Below, in pieces: positions 8,955 through 16,385 of a stretch of DNA of 48,143 nt. The stretch spans positions 1 to 48,143 of the forward strand of contig NZ_WBUS01000010.1 of the NCBI RefSeq assembly GCF_008933605.1. The letters run 5' to 3'. The notes beneath the pieces were generated by a model. The model made no database searches, was not told where the DNA came from, and saw only the letters and a list, made by a program, of their open reading frames with translations. Numbering within the stretch: the first letter of the stretch is position 1; every line of letters begins with the position of its first letter. The position numbers and the translations under genes are program-made. The DNA is from Albidovulum sp. Lineage in GTDB: Bacteria > Pseudomonadota > Alphaproteobacteria > Rhodobacterales > Rhodobacteraceae.

Positions 8955-8976
8955 CGTTGCAAAACGCGTTGCAAAA
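8955..8976 (+). repeat. Tandem CGTTGCAAAA pair near attL (candidate integrase arm sites)
   Basis: Two copies of CGTTGCAAAA at 8955-8964 and 8967-8976 are spaced 12 bp apart. The same decamer occurs as a spaced pair at the right end (22961-22981) and as a near-identical inverted pair at 12639-12660. Placement just inside both attachment sites fits arm-type sites for a tyrosine integrase. This is inferred from position and repetition. Confidence 0.5.
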
Positions 8977-8998
8977 ACTGATCAACGGAGACATCGAC

Positions 8999-10240
8999 GT
9001 GGCGACGCAGAGCATCGACTTCACTAAGCCCATCGACCTGAAACTGGCGACGAGCAAGAAGAACCGCCCGACTGCGGGCACGAACTGGTTCAAGCACAGT
9101 GGCGACAAGTATCCCGGTCTTCATCTCGCCGTCGGCAAGACGAAAGCGATGTGGTACCTACGCGCCCGCGTTGACGGCAAGCCCTCTTCAATCAGGATCG
9201 GCGCGCTCGACGATCTGTCCCCCGATGCGGCGTTGAAGCAGGCGCGGGCCAAGGCGCAGCACTCGCGCAACGAGGCGACGCGCGAGATCAAGACGGTCGC
9301 GGATGCGTGGCAGGAATACTGCCAAGACGCGACGGCGAGCGAACGTCACCTCAACGACCTTGCGTCGAAACTGAACCGCAACGCCGCGGCGATCATGCGC
9401 AAGCATCCCGCCGATGTGTCGTTGCTCGACGTTCGGCGCTGCCTGATGAGCATTGAGTCGGTGTCGACGCGCCATCATGTGAAGGCCGCGCTGAACAGCG
9501 CGTTCTCAATCTTGGACATCCCCTCGCCGATCCCGCGTGGAAAACTGAAAGCGAAGCAACTCGGCAAGGTTGGAAAGCGCACGACACTGTGGAAGGACTT
9601 CTGCGACGCGCACGCAGGCACGGATCGTCATGATTGGTCGCCGATATGGAAGGCCATCACGGCGATGGGCAACGCTTCGCGCAGGGACGCGTGGATCGTG
9701 ATGCTGTTCACGGGCATTCGCGCCACCGACGTGCGGTCGCTGACATGGGATCAGGTCGACTTCGCTCGTCGAGAATTGCGGTTCGAAGGCCTCAAGAACG
9801 GTGAGGATCGAAACATCCCCGTTTGCGATACCGTGATGTTGGTGCTCAAGTCGCGCCGGTCGAACCACACGCATGTTTTCGCCGCAGATTCGCAAACCGG
9901 CTACATCGACCACCTCGACACGCTCATGCACCCGACCGTCAAACAAGATACTGGCAAGGTGGACACCAAGGGAAAGCCGATCTTCAAAGGCATTCCGATC
10001 CTGCGCCAACACGACACTCGACGGCATTTCACATCAGCGTGCGGCCCTGCGCGCGTTCCGTCCTATGCGGCCGCTTACCTGCGCGGGGACATCACGTCCA
10101 ACAACAGCGACGACGACATGCTGATGCACTACGGTGAAGACCTCGATCTGCACGCGTGTGCGGCGGACATCGAACAGGTCATGATCGACCGCATCGGCGA
10201 CTCGTTCGACGCACATGAGTTGTTCAAGGTGGACATCTGA
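8999..10240 (+). CDS. int: Tyrosine recombinase/integrase
   Basis: A 413-residue site-specific integrase that would recombine the tRNA-Lys attachment site. The catalytic residues are in order: Arg in TGIRATD (R241), Lys in the LKNGED hairpin (K266), His-x-x-Arg in QHDTRRH (H338, R341) and the nucleophile in LMHYGED (Y378). An N-terminal DUF4102-like arm-binding region precedes them. GTG at 8999 with GGAG 8 bp upstream is preferred. The ATG at 8921 would put the tandem CGTTGCAAAA repeats inside the coding region. The gene is adjacent to attL and points into the element. Confidence 0.9.
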   Translation: MATQSIDFTKPIDLKLATSKKNRPTAGTNWFKHSGDKYPGLHLAVGKTKAMWYLRARVDGKPSSIRIGALDDLSPDAALKQARAKAQHSRNEATREIKTVADAWQEYCQDATASERHLNDLASKLNRNAAAIMRKHPADVSLLDVRRCLMSIESVSTRHHVKAALNSAFSILDIPSPIPRGKLKAKQLGKVGKRTTLWKDFCDAHAGTDRHDWSPIWKAITAMGNASRRDAWIVMLFTGIRATDVRSLTWDQVDFARRELRFEGLKNGEDRNIPVCDTVMLVLKSRRSNHTHVFAADSQTGYIDHLDTLMHPTVKQDTGKVDTKGKPIFKGIPILRQHDTRRHFTSACGPARVPSYAAAYLRGDITSNNSDDDMLMHYGEDLDLHACAADIEQVMIDRIGDSFDAHELFKVDI

Positions 10241-10324
10241 TTCCTGCCTAGTTGTCGCCACAACGCCTTACTAACGTGAACGCGCGCGCCAACTTGGGGC
10301 GCGTTTGCGTTTGAGGACAGACCT

Positions 10325-10567
10325 TTGGACAACGACCGCATCGCGGCCCTTGAGGCACGCGTGGAGCTGCTCGAAGCGGCCGCACATTTTCCGAAATACA
10401 TGACCGCCGATCAGGTGTGCGATGCGATGCAGATCAATCGCACGAAGTTCTGGCAACTGCGATCCGAAGGCCTCGCACCTCCCGCCCTGTTCCTCGGCAC
10501 GCGCACGATGCGGTTCGACCGCGACGACGTTTTGCAGTGGGCCGCGTCGTTGAAGGAGACGGCGTGA
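10325..10567 (+). CDS. AlpA-like / excisionase-type helix-turn-helix protein
   Basis: An 80-residue protein with a short N-terminal coiled region and a MerR/AlpA-type winged helix: MTADQVCDAMQINRTKFWQL, then a basic wing and FDRDDVLQW. Such proteins act as excisionases or transcriptional activators of satellites and prophages. The start is TTG, with GAGGA about 9 bp upstream. The stop overlaps the next gene's ATG as TGATG, so the two are translationally coupled. Confidence 0.75.
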   Translation: MDNDRIAALEARVELLEAAAHFPKYMTADQVCDAMQINRTKFWQLRSEGLAPPALFLGTRTMRFDRDDVLQWAASLKETA

Positions 10568-11985
10568 TGGGTCGTCCGCAGATCGAGATGCCCGAAGTCC
10601 TGTTGCCCGGCACGCGCAACGACCTGATGCAGTTCTTCAGGATGAAGACGCAGATCGCCGACGCCGCGAACGCCCTGCTGCGCGATGGCATCGACGAACG
10701 CGAGCGCGCATACCAGCAGTTCGCCCTCGCGCTTGAGTTCGGTGAGGTGCCGAGCGCCGTTGTCGAAGCCCTTGACGATCTGCAATTCGACATCACGACG
10801 CACCCGCGCAAGTACCTGCCCGACGCGCCGCCCGACGACTACGACGCCTTGCGCTCGTGGATGAAAGAGTTCGCACCCGCGAAATGGTGGGTCGACGTGC
10901 TGAAGACGAACAAGGTCGGGGTCGCGGACACGACGTTCCTTGCGTGGATGGCGGGACGCGACCTGTCGAAGGATCGTTCGAAGGCTGTCCGCAAGCGCCT
11001 GCGCAAGTGGTGGGAGCGCTTGATGCAGGTCGTCGAGCGCGTCGAGGATGTGCAGCGCGCGCGGGAGCACATGTCATTCGAGCCGCACCGGCAGACGTGG
11101 TTCAGGAGGCGCGTGGTCGAGGACAAGACGATGACCGTCGACGAGGCGCGCGATGAATGGGTGCGCATCGACAAACTCCTGAACACGTCGCTGCACGCGA
11201 TCAACATCGCAGACCCGCGGTTCGTCGAAGACGTGCGCCGCGACTACATCGACCACAACGCGTCGCAGGTGCGCTTGGATCGTCACATCGAAGGCCTCGA
11301 CGTGGTCGGGCAGTTTCACGCGTATCGCATCCGGGAACAGGCCGACGAAGGCATCTATCCCGATGGCGTCGAGGTGTGGGTCGAGCGCTTCGACGAGGGC
11401 AGGTCGCGTGCGCGCTTCGATCAGGTGGTCGCCGATGGGTGGCCGCAAGCAAGGTCGACGTTGCCGCCAGATGACTTCCAACCCGGTGAACGCGTGACGC
11501 AGGCTCGTTGGGGCGGGCCGAAGGATGAGGAAGGCCCGGTCAATCGTAACGTCGACCTGTACTGGTTGTGGCATCGCGATCTCGAGCGGCACGAATGGGA
11601 TCGAGACGCGGTGGGCGTGCGGACGACGTTAATCGAGCGCACCGTGTCAGACGACGCGGAGAATTGGCGTCCGGCGACGAAGCGCGAGATGCAGGGGTGG
11701 GTGCGCGAGATTGATGACTTCCTGCGCGCGGCGCGGGCGGGCACGCATACGGGATCGGATTGGTCGAAGCGTTGGGAAGCGGCACGGAGTCGCGAGAAGG
11801 CCGCTCTGACCATGTATCGCACCGGGACGCAGGGCGTGAACGGGTTCAGCGAGACGAAAGCGACGGACGCCATTGATGCCGCCCGTCGCGAGATGGTCGA
11901 GTTGATCGTCGAGATTACGCCGCCTGAAGGTCGTCACGAAGCGAGGCGCGAAGCCGATCAAAATATCCTGCATCGAGGCTATTGA
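10567..11985 (+). CDS. Unrecognised 472-residue element protein
   Basis: I do not recognise this family. The protein is highly charged and rich in Trp, Arg and Asp, with predicted helical stretches (for example a basic region RKRLRKWWERLM near residue 145) and no signal peptide or membrane segment. No P-loop, primase or nuclease motif is visible. ATG at 10567 overlaps the AlpA-like stop as TGATG. Its position right after an AlpA-like gene is where satellites often carry replication or regulatory genes, but nothing in the sequence confirms such a role. Its 3' end overlaps a small minus-strand gene. Confidence 0.75.
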   Translation: MGRPQIEMPEVLLPGTRNDLMQFFRMKTQIADAANALLRDGIDERERAYQQFALALEFGEVPSAVVEALDDLQFDITTHPRKYLPDAPPDDYDALRSWMKEFAPAKWWVDVLKTNKVGVADTTFLAWMAGRDLSKDRSKAVRKRLRKWWERLMQVVERVEDVQRAREHMSFEPHRQTWFRRRVVEDKTMTVDEARDEWVRIDKLLNTSLHAINIADPRFVEDVRRDYIDHNASQVRLDRHIEGLDVVGQFHAYRIREQADEGIYPDGVEVWVERFDEGRSRARFDQVVADGWPQARSTLPPDDFQPGERVTQARWGGPKDEEGPVNRNVDLYWLWHRDLERHEWDRDAVGVRTTLIERTVSDDAENWRPATKREMQGWVREIDDFLRAARAGTHTGSDWSKRWEAARSREKAALTMYRTGTQGVNGFSETKATDAIDAARREMVELIVEITPPEGRHEARREADQNILHRGY

Positions 11986-12112
11986 CGATCCGACGGCGTT
12001 CGGCGGGCGGGACGCGCGAGACGAGATCGTCGTTGATCAGCGTCACGGACAGACCATTCCGGAACCATGCGCGTGCCCGCTGTTCGGCGAGGTCGATGAG
12101 GTGTTGCGGCAT
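11915..12112 (-). CDS. Small hypothetical protein (65 residues)
   Basis: A short minus-strand reading frame with a good ribosome site (GGAAAGGA) about 8 bp before ATG at 12112. The product is helical and charged and has no recognised motif. It overlaps the last 71 bp of the 472-residue gene on the other strand. It could be the leftward product of the inverted promoter-like repeats at 12281-12480. Coding status is probable but not certain. Confidence 0.45.
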   Translation of the reverse strand: MPQHLIDLAEQRARAWFRNGLSVTLINDDLVSRVPPAERRRIVNSLDAGYFDRLRASLRDDLQAA

Positions 12113-12160
12113 CGTGGGCTTCCTTTCCGTTGGTTATGAATTTCTGACAAGACGACGATA

Positions 12161-12274
12161 GCGCCTGTGCCGCGTGTGCTTCGACTGCTGATGCAGGTAT
12201 AAGGCGCTTATTCCCATGTACGCAGGATCGGGGTGCGGGATCGCTGTCGGCAGACAGCACACGCGGCACGCGCC
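12161..12274. repeat. Inverted repeat with GC-rich ~18 bp arms
   Basis: The left arm (12161-12180) contains TGCCGCGTGTGCT, and the right arm (12256-12274) contains its complement AGCACACGCGGCA. The arms match over about 18 bp with a 2-base gap, separated by about 75 bp. They could form a large stem-loop in RNA or DNA. No function is evident. Confidence 0.5.
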
Positions 12275-12280
12275 TATATT

Positions 12281-12480
12281 GATCATAGGGGAAATTGAGG
12301 TGAATATTATTGTTGCAAACAATCATCAGACAAATTCACCCGAATGACGCGCTTGTGTTGCAAGACGTGTGTCTCGTGTGTTCAGGATGATCGGCGTGCC
12401 GCAATGACCAGGAGATTTGCGATGACTGTGATAGTTCGTGATCGTCAACAATAATATTCACCTCAATTCTGCCTATGATC
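12281..12480. promoter_or_regulatory. 35 bp inverted repeat arms, candidate divergent promoter-operator pair
   Basis: The arm at 12281-12315 matches the reverse complement of 12446-12480 at 32 of 35 positions, and the three mismatches are contiguous. Each arm reads outward as CAACAATAATATTCACCTC, then CCTATGATC. On the rightward arm TTCACC (12458) and TATAGA (12481) are 17 bp apart, a weak sigma-70-like match. The layout suggests two outward promoters under one regulator, serving the small minus-strand gene and the plus-strand module. The regulator is unknown. Confidence 0.45.
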
Positions 12481-12638
12481 TATAGAGCCGAGCGTGCTTC
12501 TGCGTCGTGAGGCAAGCCACCCTGACTGCGCGCCATCCGAGGTCCTGCGTCAGAGACCGTCGTCGACTGATATTTATTCAGTCGGTTAACCGCAAGAAAC
12601 ACCAAGCTCCATTGAGTTTATCCGAATCCTGATCGCGA

Positions 12639-12660
12639 TTTTGCAACGGCTTTTGCAACA
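12639..12660 (-). repeat. Internal inverted pair of GTTGCAAAA repeats
   Basis: TTTTGCAACG (12639-12648) and TTTTGCAACA (12651-12660) are the reverse complement of the end repeats, with the same 12 bp spacing. The shared spacing on one helix face suggests the same protein binds all three pairs. Confidence 0.45.
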
Positions 12661-13051
12661 GCACGAACGCCACATCGCATGATAATGTCAGCCTTGTTGA
12701 CGTATCATATCGACCACGTGCTCTGAGCCCATCGCCGCGAATACGCCGAGTTCTGCATCAGCGCGCTCAGCGTGCTCGCGGAGCGCCGCGGACACCGACG
12801 CTCTGTGCGTCGACATAGCGGCCACCGCGCACCGTCGTCTCCGACGCTCTCCGCGCGTCTCTGCGCATGTGTCGGAATCCGTGTGCCGTGAACGTCGGAA
12901 GACCTTGTTCTGCGCCTAGGCAGCCGTGCCGCACCCGCTACGCCTGATCGTGGCTGGGCAAGCGCGCGCCGCCGCTCAGCCGTCGCACAACGCGGGCAAA
13001 CGAAGGCGACCCTACATCACGGCGCGCGCATCACCACACGAGGACACGACG

Positions 13052-13324
13052 ATGAACATCACCGCCACGATCAACGACGCCGGCAAGGCGACGCTGATCA
13101 ACACCCACATGAACACCACAACGCGCCTCGAGGTCGACGACGCCCACCTGCTTGGCGAAGACATCGCGACCACGCTCGTCCACGACACGGTCGACGACAT
13201 CCATCGCGACACCTACAGCGTCGTCCTGCTGCCGAACGGCATCGAGGTGCGCACGAAGCTCGGACGCTTCGACATCGCGTGGCAGCACATCATGCACACC
13301 GCCGACCAGCTCACGGCGTTCTGA
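13052..13324 (+). CDS. Hypothetical protein (90 residues)
   Basis: Unrecognised small protein with alternating beta-like segments and no membrane segment. The start at ATG 13052 follows GAGGA and is preferred to the upstream open frame from 12926, which is Ala/Arg-rich and lacks a ribosome site. It is followed by a GTG start 2 bp after its stop, so it begins a tightly packed plus-strand operon. Confidence 0.6.
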   Translation: MNITATINDAGKATLINTHMNTTTRLEVDDAHLLGEDIATTLVHDTVDDIHRDTYSVVLLPNGIEVRTKLGRFDIAWQHIMHTADQLTAF

Positions 13325-13326
13325 CC

Positions 13327-13536
13327 GTGGCGTGGCGCGTCCTGCCCCTGACGACGCAGACGCTCAACGACCGTGGGTGCAACGTGGAGGCGGCGTGGGA
13401 ACACGACACGCGCGGCGTGTTCGTCATCTATCGCTACCTGCCCGAGGTCCAAGAGCAGCGCGTCGCGCAATACCTGATCCCGCGCAATGTGCATCACGTC
13501 ACGCGCGGCGATTACGTCGACGGTGCGCCATGGTGA
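13327..13536 (+). CDS. Hypothetical protein (69 residues)
   Basis: Unrecognised small protein, GTG start at 13327 immediately after the preceding stop. Its sequence is basic-acidic mixed with a beta-like core (VFVIYRYLPEVQEQ). The end overlaps the next gene's start as ATGGTGATG, typical of the compact gene packing in this element. No domain is recognised. Confidence 0.5.
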   Translation: MAWRVLPLTTQTLNDRGCNVEAAWEHDTRGVFVIYRYLPEVQEQRVAQYLIPRNVHHVTRGDYVDGAPW

Positions 13537-14069
13537 TGCAGGCCGACCCGAGCCTGTTCGCGCATGTCGCATCGACGCCGGAGCAGGTCCTCATCATCGA
13601 GGTCCTGCTTCTGGCGTTCCACGACCTGTCGTCCGAGCACGAAGACATCCGATCCGAGGCCGTGTCGTTCTGGTCCTCGCGCAACGGCGAATGGGCGCGG
13701 CATCGACGCCTCCTCCTGTCGCTCATTGGCCTCGACGACGACGCGGTGATGCCGCGCGTGCGTGCGTTGATCCCCGATCACCTGATCCCCGTCGCACCCG
13801 AACCCAAGCAGGCGCTCGATGTAGTGCGTCGTTTCACGCCGACCGAGATTCGCGTGAACGCCGTCCGCGCGATCCTGCCCGATCATGACTTCGACCTGGC
13901 GTGGTTGTGCGAACGCCTGCCCATCGGTCGCGGGCAATGCAGGCACGCTGTTCGCCAACTGATCGAGGAAGGCGTCGTGTCGTCGCTCGGTCGCCCCGCG
14001 CGCGACAAGCGCACCCAATACTGCCGCACCGAGGACCTGCTTCCGCTGAGGTCAGCCGCATCGCGCTGA
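13530..14069 (+). CDS. Hypothetical protein with C-terminal winged-helix-like segment (179 residues)
   Basis: The start is ATG 13530 or ATG 13536; the second makes the TGATG overlap used elsewhere in this element. The N-terminal half is helical. The C-terminal part (LAWLCERLPIGRGQCRHAV, then IEEGVVSSLGRP) looks like a winged helix with a basic wing, so it may bind DNA. A role in replication or regulation is possible but unproven. The long upstream extension of this frame overlaps the two preceding genes and is not used. Confidence 0.6.
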   Translation: MVMQADPSLFAHVASTPEQVLIIEVLLLAFHDLSSEHEDIRSEAVSFWSSRNGEWARHRRLLLSLIGLDDDAVMPRVRALIPDHLIPVAPEPKQALDVVRRFTPTEIRVNAVRAILPDHDFDLAWLCERLPIGRGQCRHAVRQLIEEGVVSSLGRPARDKRTQYCRTEDLLPLRSAASR

Positions 14070-14175
14070 ATTACCGTCCAAAGCACAGACTCGCGGTGCG
14101 TCATTCTGTCCTCCAAAACGCAAAACGGGCAGGGGCGGCGCATCGAGCGTCGCCTTTGCTTTTGGAGACACCGAA

Positions 14176-14787
14176 TTGACGACCCCGACCGATGCGGCCC
14201 TCGCCGCCATCCTGAAACAGATGCAGACGTTGACCGAGAAGGTCACGGCGCAGGACAAGCGCCTCGACGACCTGCACGAGTTCAACACGAAGATCCTCGA
14301 CGAGAAGAAGGACGCCAAACGCGCCCTCGACGCCGCGCAGTCGAAGATGACGCCCGAACAGATCGCCGACCTGGAGTCGATGGGCTTCGAGAAGGCCGAC
14401 GATGGGAACTGGTATCCCAAAGGCGTGAAAGGCGCGCACGAGATCACGCGCGCCGATGCGCGCGATCCGCAAAAGTACCGTGCCGCGAAACTCGCCGCCG
14501 AACGCGCGGGCAAGACGCTCAGCATCGTGGACGTGTCGGCCCATCAAGATCAGCACCGCCACGGGCGCGGCGACATCGACACCACCCTGCGCACGACGCT
14601 GGTTCGCGACGATCACGAGCGCGTCGCCTACATGCGCCGCGATGCGATGCAATCGGACCCGCGCGCATATCAGCGTCTGCGCGCCGAAGGTTTCACGGTG
14701 CAGCAATGGTCGACGACGGATGACTTGCCGTCTCACATGCAGACGAAGCTCGCGCTGATGGAGAAATCCGATGGCGGTCAAGCCTAA
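14176..14787 (+). CDS. Hypothetical protein with N-terminal coiled coil (203 residues)
   Basis: TTG start at 14176 with TTTGGAGA about 8 bp upstream. The first 50 residues are a heptad-like coiled coil (QMQTLTEKVTAQDKRLDDL); the rest is charged and helical. It lies directly before the TerS-like gene and overlaps it by 17 bp. This is the position where phages may carry packaging accessory genes, but I do not recognise the family. Confidence 0.65.
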   Translation: MTTPTDAALAAILKQMQTLTEKVTAQDKRLDDLHEFNTKILDEKKDAKRALDAAQSKMTPEQIADLESMGFEKADDGNWYPKGVKGAHEITRADARDPQKYRAAKLAAERAGKTLSIVDVSAHQDQHRHGRGDIDTTLRTTLVRDDHERVAYMRRDAMQSDPRAYQRLRAEGFTVQQWSTTDDLPSHMQTKLALMEKSDGGQA

Positions 14788-15355
14788 GGCGAAACTGCCC
14801 GCGCAGCCGGGACGCAAGGGCACGCTCGAATACCACCCGCGCCGCTCTGAACTGGTCAAGCACATCGTCCTCGACACGAAGACGAAGGTGCAACTGGCGA
14901 AGGAGTACGGCGTCACGCCGCACACCGTCCTGCGGTTCTCGAAACGCATCCCCGAGCACGAGCGCGTCGCGGTGCTGGCACAGCATCGTCGCGAAACCCT
15001 GCCCGACGACGTGCGCGAGGTAAACGAGGAGCGCAAGGACATCGCGCGCACCTACGACAAGCTCGCATCCCGCGTCGAGGCGCTCATCGAAAAGGCGGAA
15101 CAGCGCAACGACGACGCCTTCGCCCTCGCGGCGATGGAAGGCCTGCGCAAGGTCCTGCGCGACATCGCGACGATGCAAGGCAAGCTCGCGCAGCAGATCA
15201 AACTCGACATCTCCCTGAACGACTCCCGCGAGTGGATCGAATTGAAAGGCATCCTCGAAGCGTTGTGCGATGAGGTTCCGCAAGCGCGCGAACCGCTCCT
15301 GCGCCTGATGCGCGAGCGCCGCCTGTCCGTCGCACGACATGAGGTGCCGCTGTGA
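14771..15355 (+). CDS. Candidate terminase small subunit (TerS)
   Basis: A 194-residue protein with a basic N-terminus and a helix-turn-helix (KTKVQLAKEYGVTPHTVLRF, about residues 37-56). A long helical central region for oligomerisation and an acidic-then-basic C-terminus follow. That order matches phage small terminase subunits, which recognise the packaging site and recruit the large subunit. It lies two genes upstream of the terminase ATPase. The start at 14771 has GGAG 8 bp before it. The family match is by architecture and position, so a generic DNA-binding protein is not excluded. Confidence 0.6.
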   Translation: MAVKPKAKLPAQPGRKGTLEYHPRRSELVKHIVLDTKTKVQLAKEYGVTPHTVLRFSKRIPEHERVAVLAQHRRETLPDDVREVNEERKDIARTYDKLASRVEALIEKAEQRNDDAFALAAMEGLRKVLRDIATMQGKLAQQIKLDISLNDSREWIELKGILEALCDEVPQAREPLLRLMRERRLSVARHEVPL

Positions 15356-15594
15356 CGAACGATCCGAACCGTCCTGTCACCGAGCAGGAGATCGACCAGT
15401 TCATCGCCGACCGCGAACGTGAGCGCGTCGAGGCGCGTCGTGCATACGACCGCGAACGCGTGCAGCGTCGTTTCCGCGAACGCGCGCAGCAGCGTCAATT
15501 CGAAGCGAACGAGATGAAGCGGCACGCCCGCGACGTTGAGGCGCTGCGCGATACGCCGCACGGCGCCGTCCCGCCCTTCTTCTGGAATACGTGA
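15352..15594 (+). CDS. Small charged helical protein (80 residues)
   Basis: GTG start at 15352 overlaps the TerS-like stop (GTGA), and the stop overlaps the next ATG (TGATG). The product is almost entirely a charged helix of Arg and Glu repeats. It may be a linker or adaptor in the packaging complex, but no family is recognised. Confidence 0.5.
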   Translation: MTNDPNRPVTEQEIDQFIADRERERVEARRAYDRERVQRRFRERAQQRQFEANEMKRHARDVEALRDTPHGAVPPFFWNT

Positions 15595-16385
15595 TGCCGT
15601 TCGACGCCCTCGACACATGGCTGACCGACCTCGAACGCCGCCTCGACCCTGTGGCGCAGTTCGAGCACTTCCTGTCGCTCGAACTCGGGCGCGCGGCGAC
15701 GGCGGATGAGTGGCAGCGCCAAGCGATCCTGAGCGACGTGCCCGGTGGTGCGACGGCGATGCGCATCTGTCGGCAGGCTGGCAAATCGTGCGTGCTGGCG
15801 ACGCGCGGCGTGATGGCGCTCGAACGCGGCGAGGTGACGATCTGCCTTGCGCCCGCTGAACGTCAGACGCGGGAGATCACGCGCAAGGTCGCGACGTATC
15901 TGCGCGGCACCACCATGACGGTCGAGCGGTCGACGATGACCGAGATCGAGACGAACACAGGCGGGCGTTTCATCGCCGTGCCTGCGTCGGGCGCGACCAT
16001 TCGCGGCTTCACGGCGGATCAACTGCTCGTCGACGAGTGCGCCTACCTGACCAACGACGAGGAGGTGATTACCGCCGTCCTGCCGATGCTGAAAGACGGC
16101 GGGCAGGTGTTCTACGCGTCGACGCCCGCCGGGAAGAACAACTTCTTCGCGCGCCTGTTCCTCGACACGAAGCCGTCGGACGCCCTGCGCCTGCTCACGG
16201 TGCGCGGGACGCAGATTCCGCGCATGGCGGCGAAGGTCGAACGCCTGCGCACGCAACTGTCGCAAACGAAATTCCGTCAGGAGGTGGAGTGCGAGTTCAT
16301 CGCCGACGGACAGGCATACTTCGATCTGAGCGTGATCGAGGCCGCAACATCGAAAACGGAGGCGGCCATCGTGCCGAAATTCTGA
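15594..16385 (+). CDS. Terminase large subunit, ATPase half (separate gene)
   Basis: A 263-residue N-terminal terminase domain. The Walker A variant CRQAGKS is at 59-65, an Arg-rich LAPAERQTREITRKV segment follows, Walker B LLVDE is at 144-148 and the coupling motif YASTPAG is at about 174-180. It supplies the DNA-translocation motor. It ends after the linker region (FRQEVECEFIADGQ), where normal proteins continue into the nuclease domain. Here a stop codon overlaps a new ATG as TGATG. ATG 15594 is preferred to GTG 15591. Confidence 0.85.
   Translation: MPFDALDTWLTDLERRLDPVAQFEHFLSLELGRAATADEWQRQAILSDVPGGATAMRICRQAGKSCVLATRGVMALERGEVTICLAPAERQTREITRKVATYLRGTTMTVERSTMTEIETNTGGRFIAVPASGATIRGFTADQLLVDECAYLTNDEEVITAVLPMLKDGGQVFYASTPAGKNNFFARLFLDTKPSDALRLLTVRGTQIPRMAAKVERLRTQLSQTKFRQEVECEFIADGQAYFDLSVIEAATSKTEAAIVPKF

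Larger units (their letters stand above)
12113..13051. other. 0.94 kb intergenic region rich in inverted repeats
   Basis: No convincing gene is seen here. The region holds several dyads, treated separately: arms at 12161-12180/12256-12274, 35 bp arms at 12281-12315/12446-12480, and a GTTGCAAAA-type pair at 12639-12660. It also has a hairpin GACTGA-N7-TCAGTC at 12565-12583. The 12-mer GATATTTATTCA occurs here (12569) and just inside attL (8833). A very short frame starting at 12421 after AGGAGA encodes only 10 residues. It lies between leftward and rightward genes and looks like the element's regulatory region, possibly with a replication or excision function. Confidence 0.6.

Noticed and set aside
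16037-16384. Upstream extension of the terminase nuclease frame into the ATPase gene
   Set aside because: The extension overlaps conserved ATPase coding sequence in another frame and has no domain-like content; ATG 16385 gives a complete nuclease domain.
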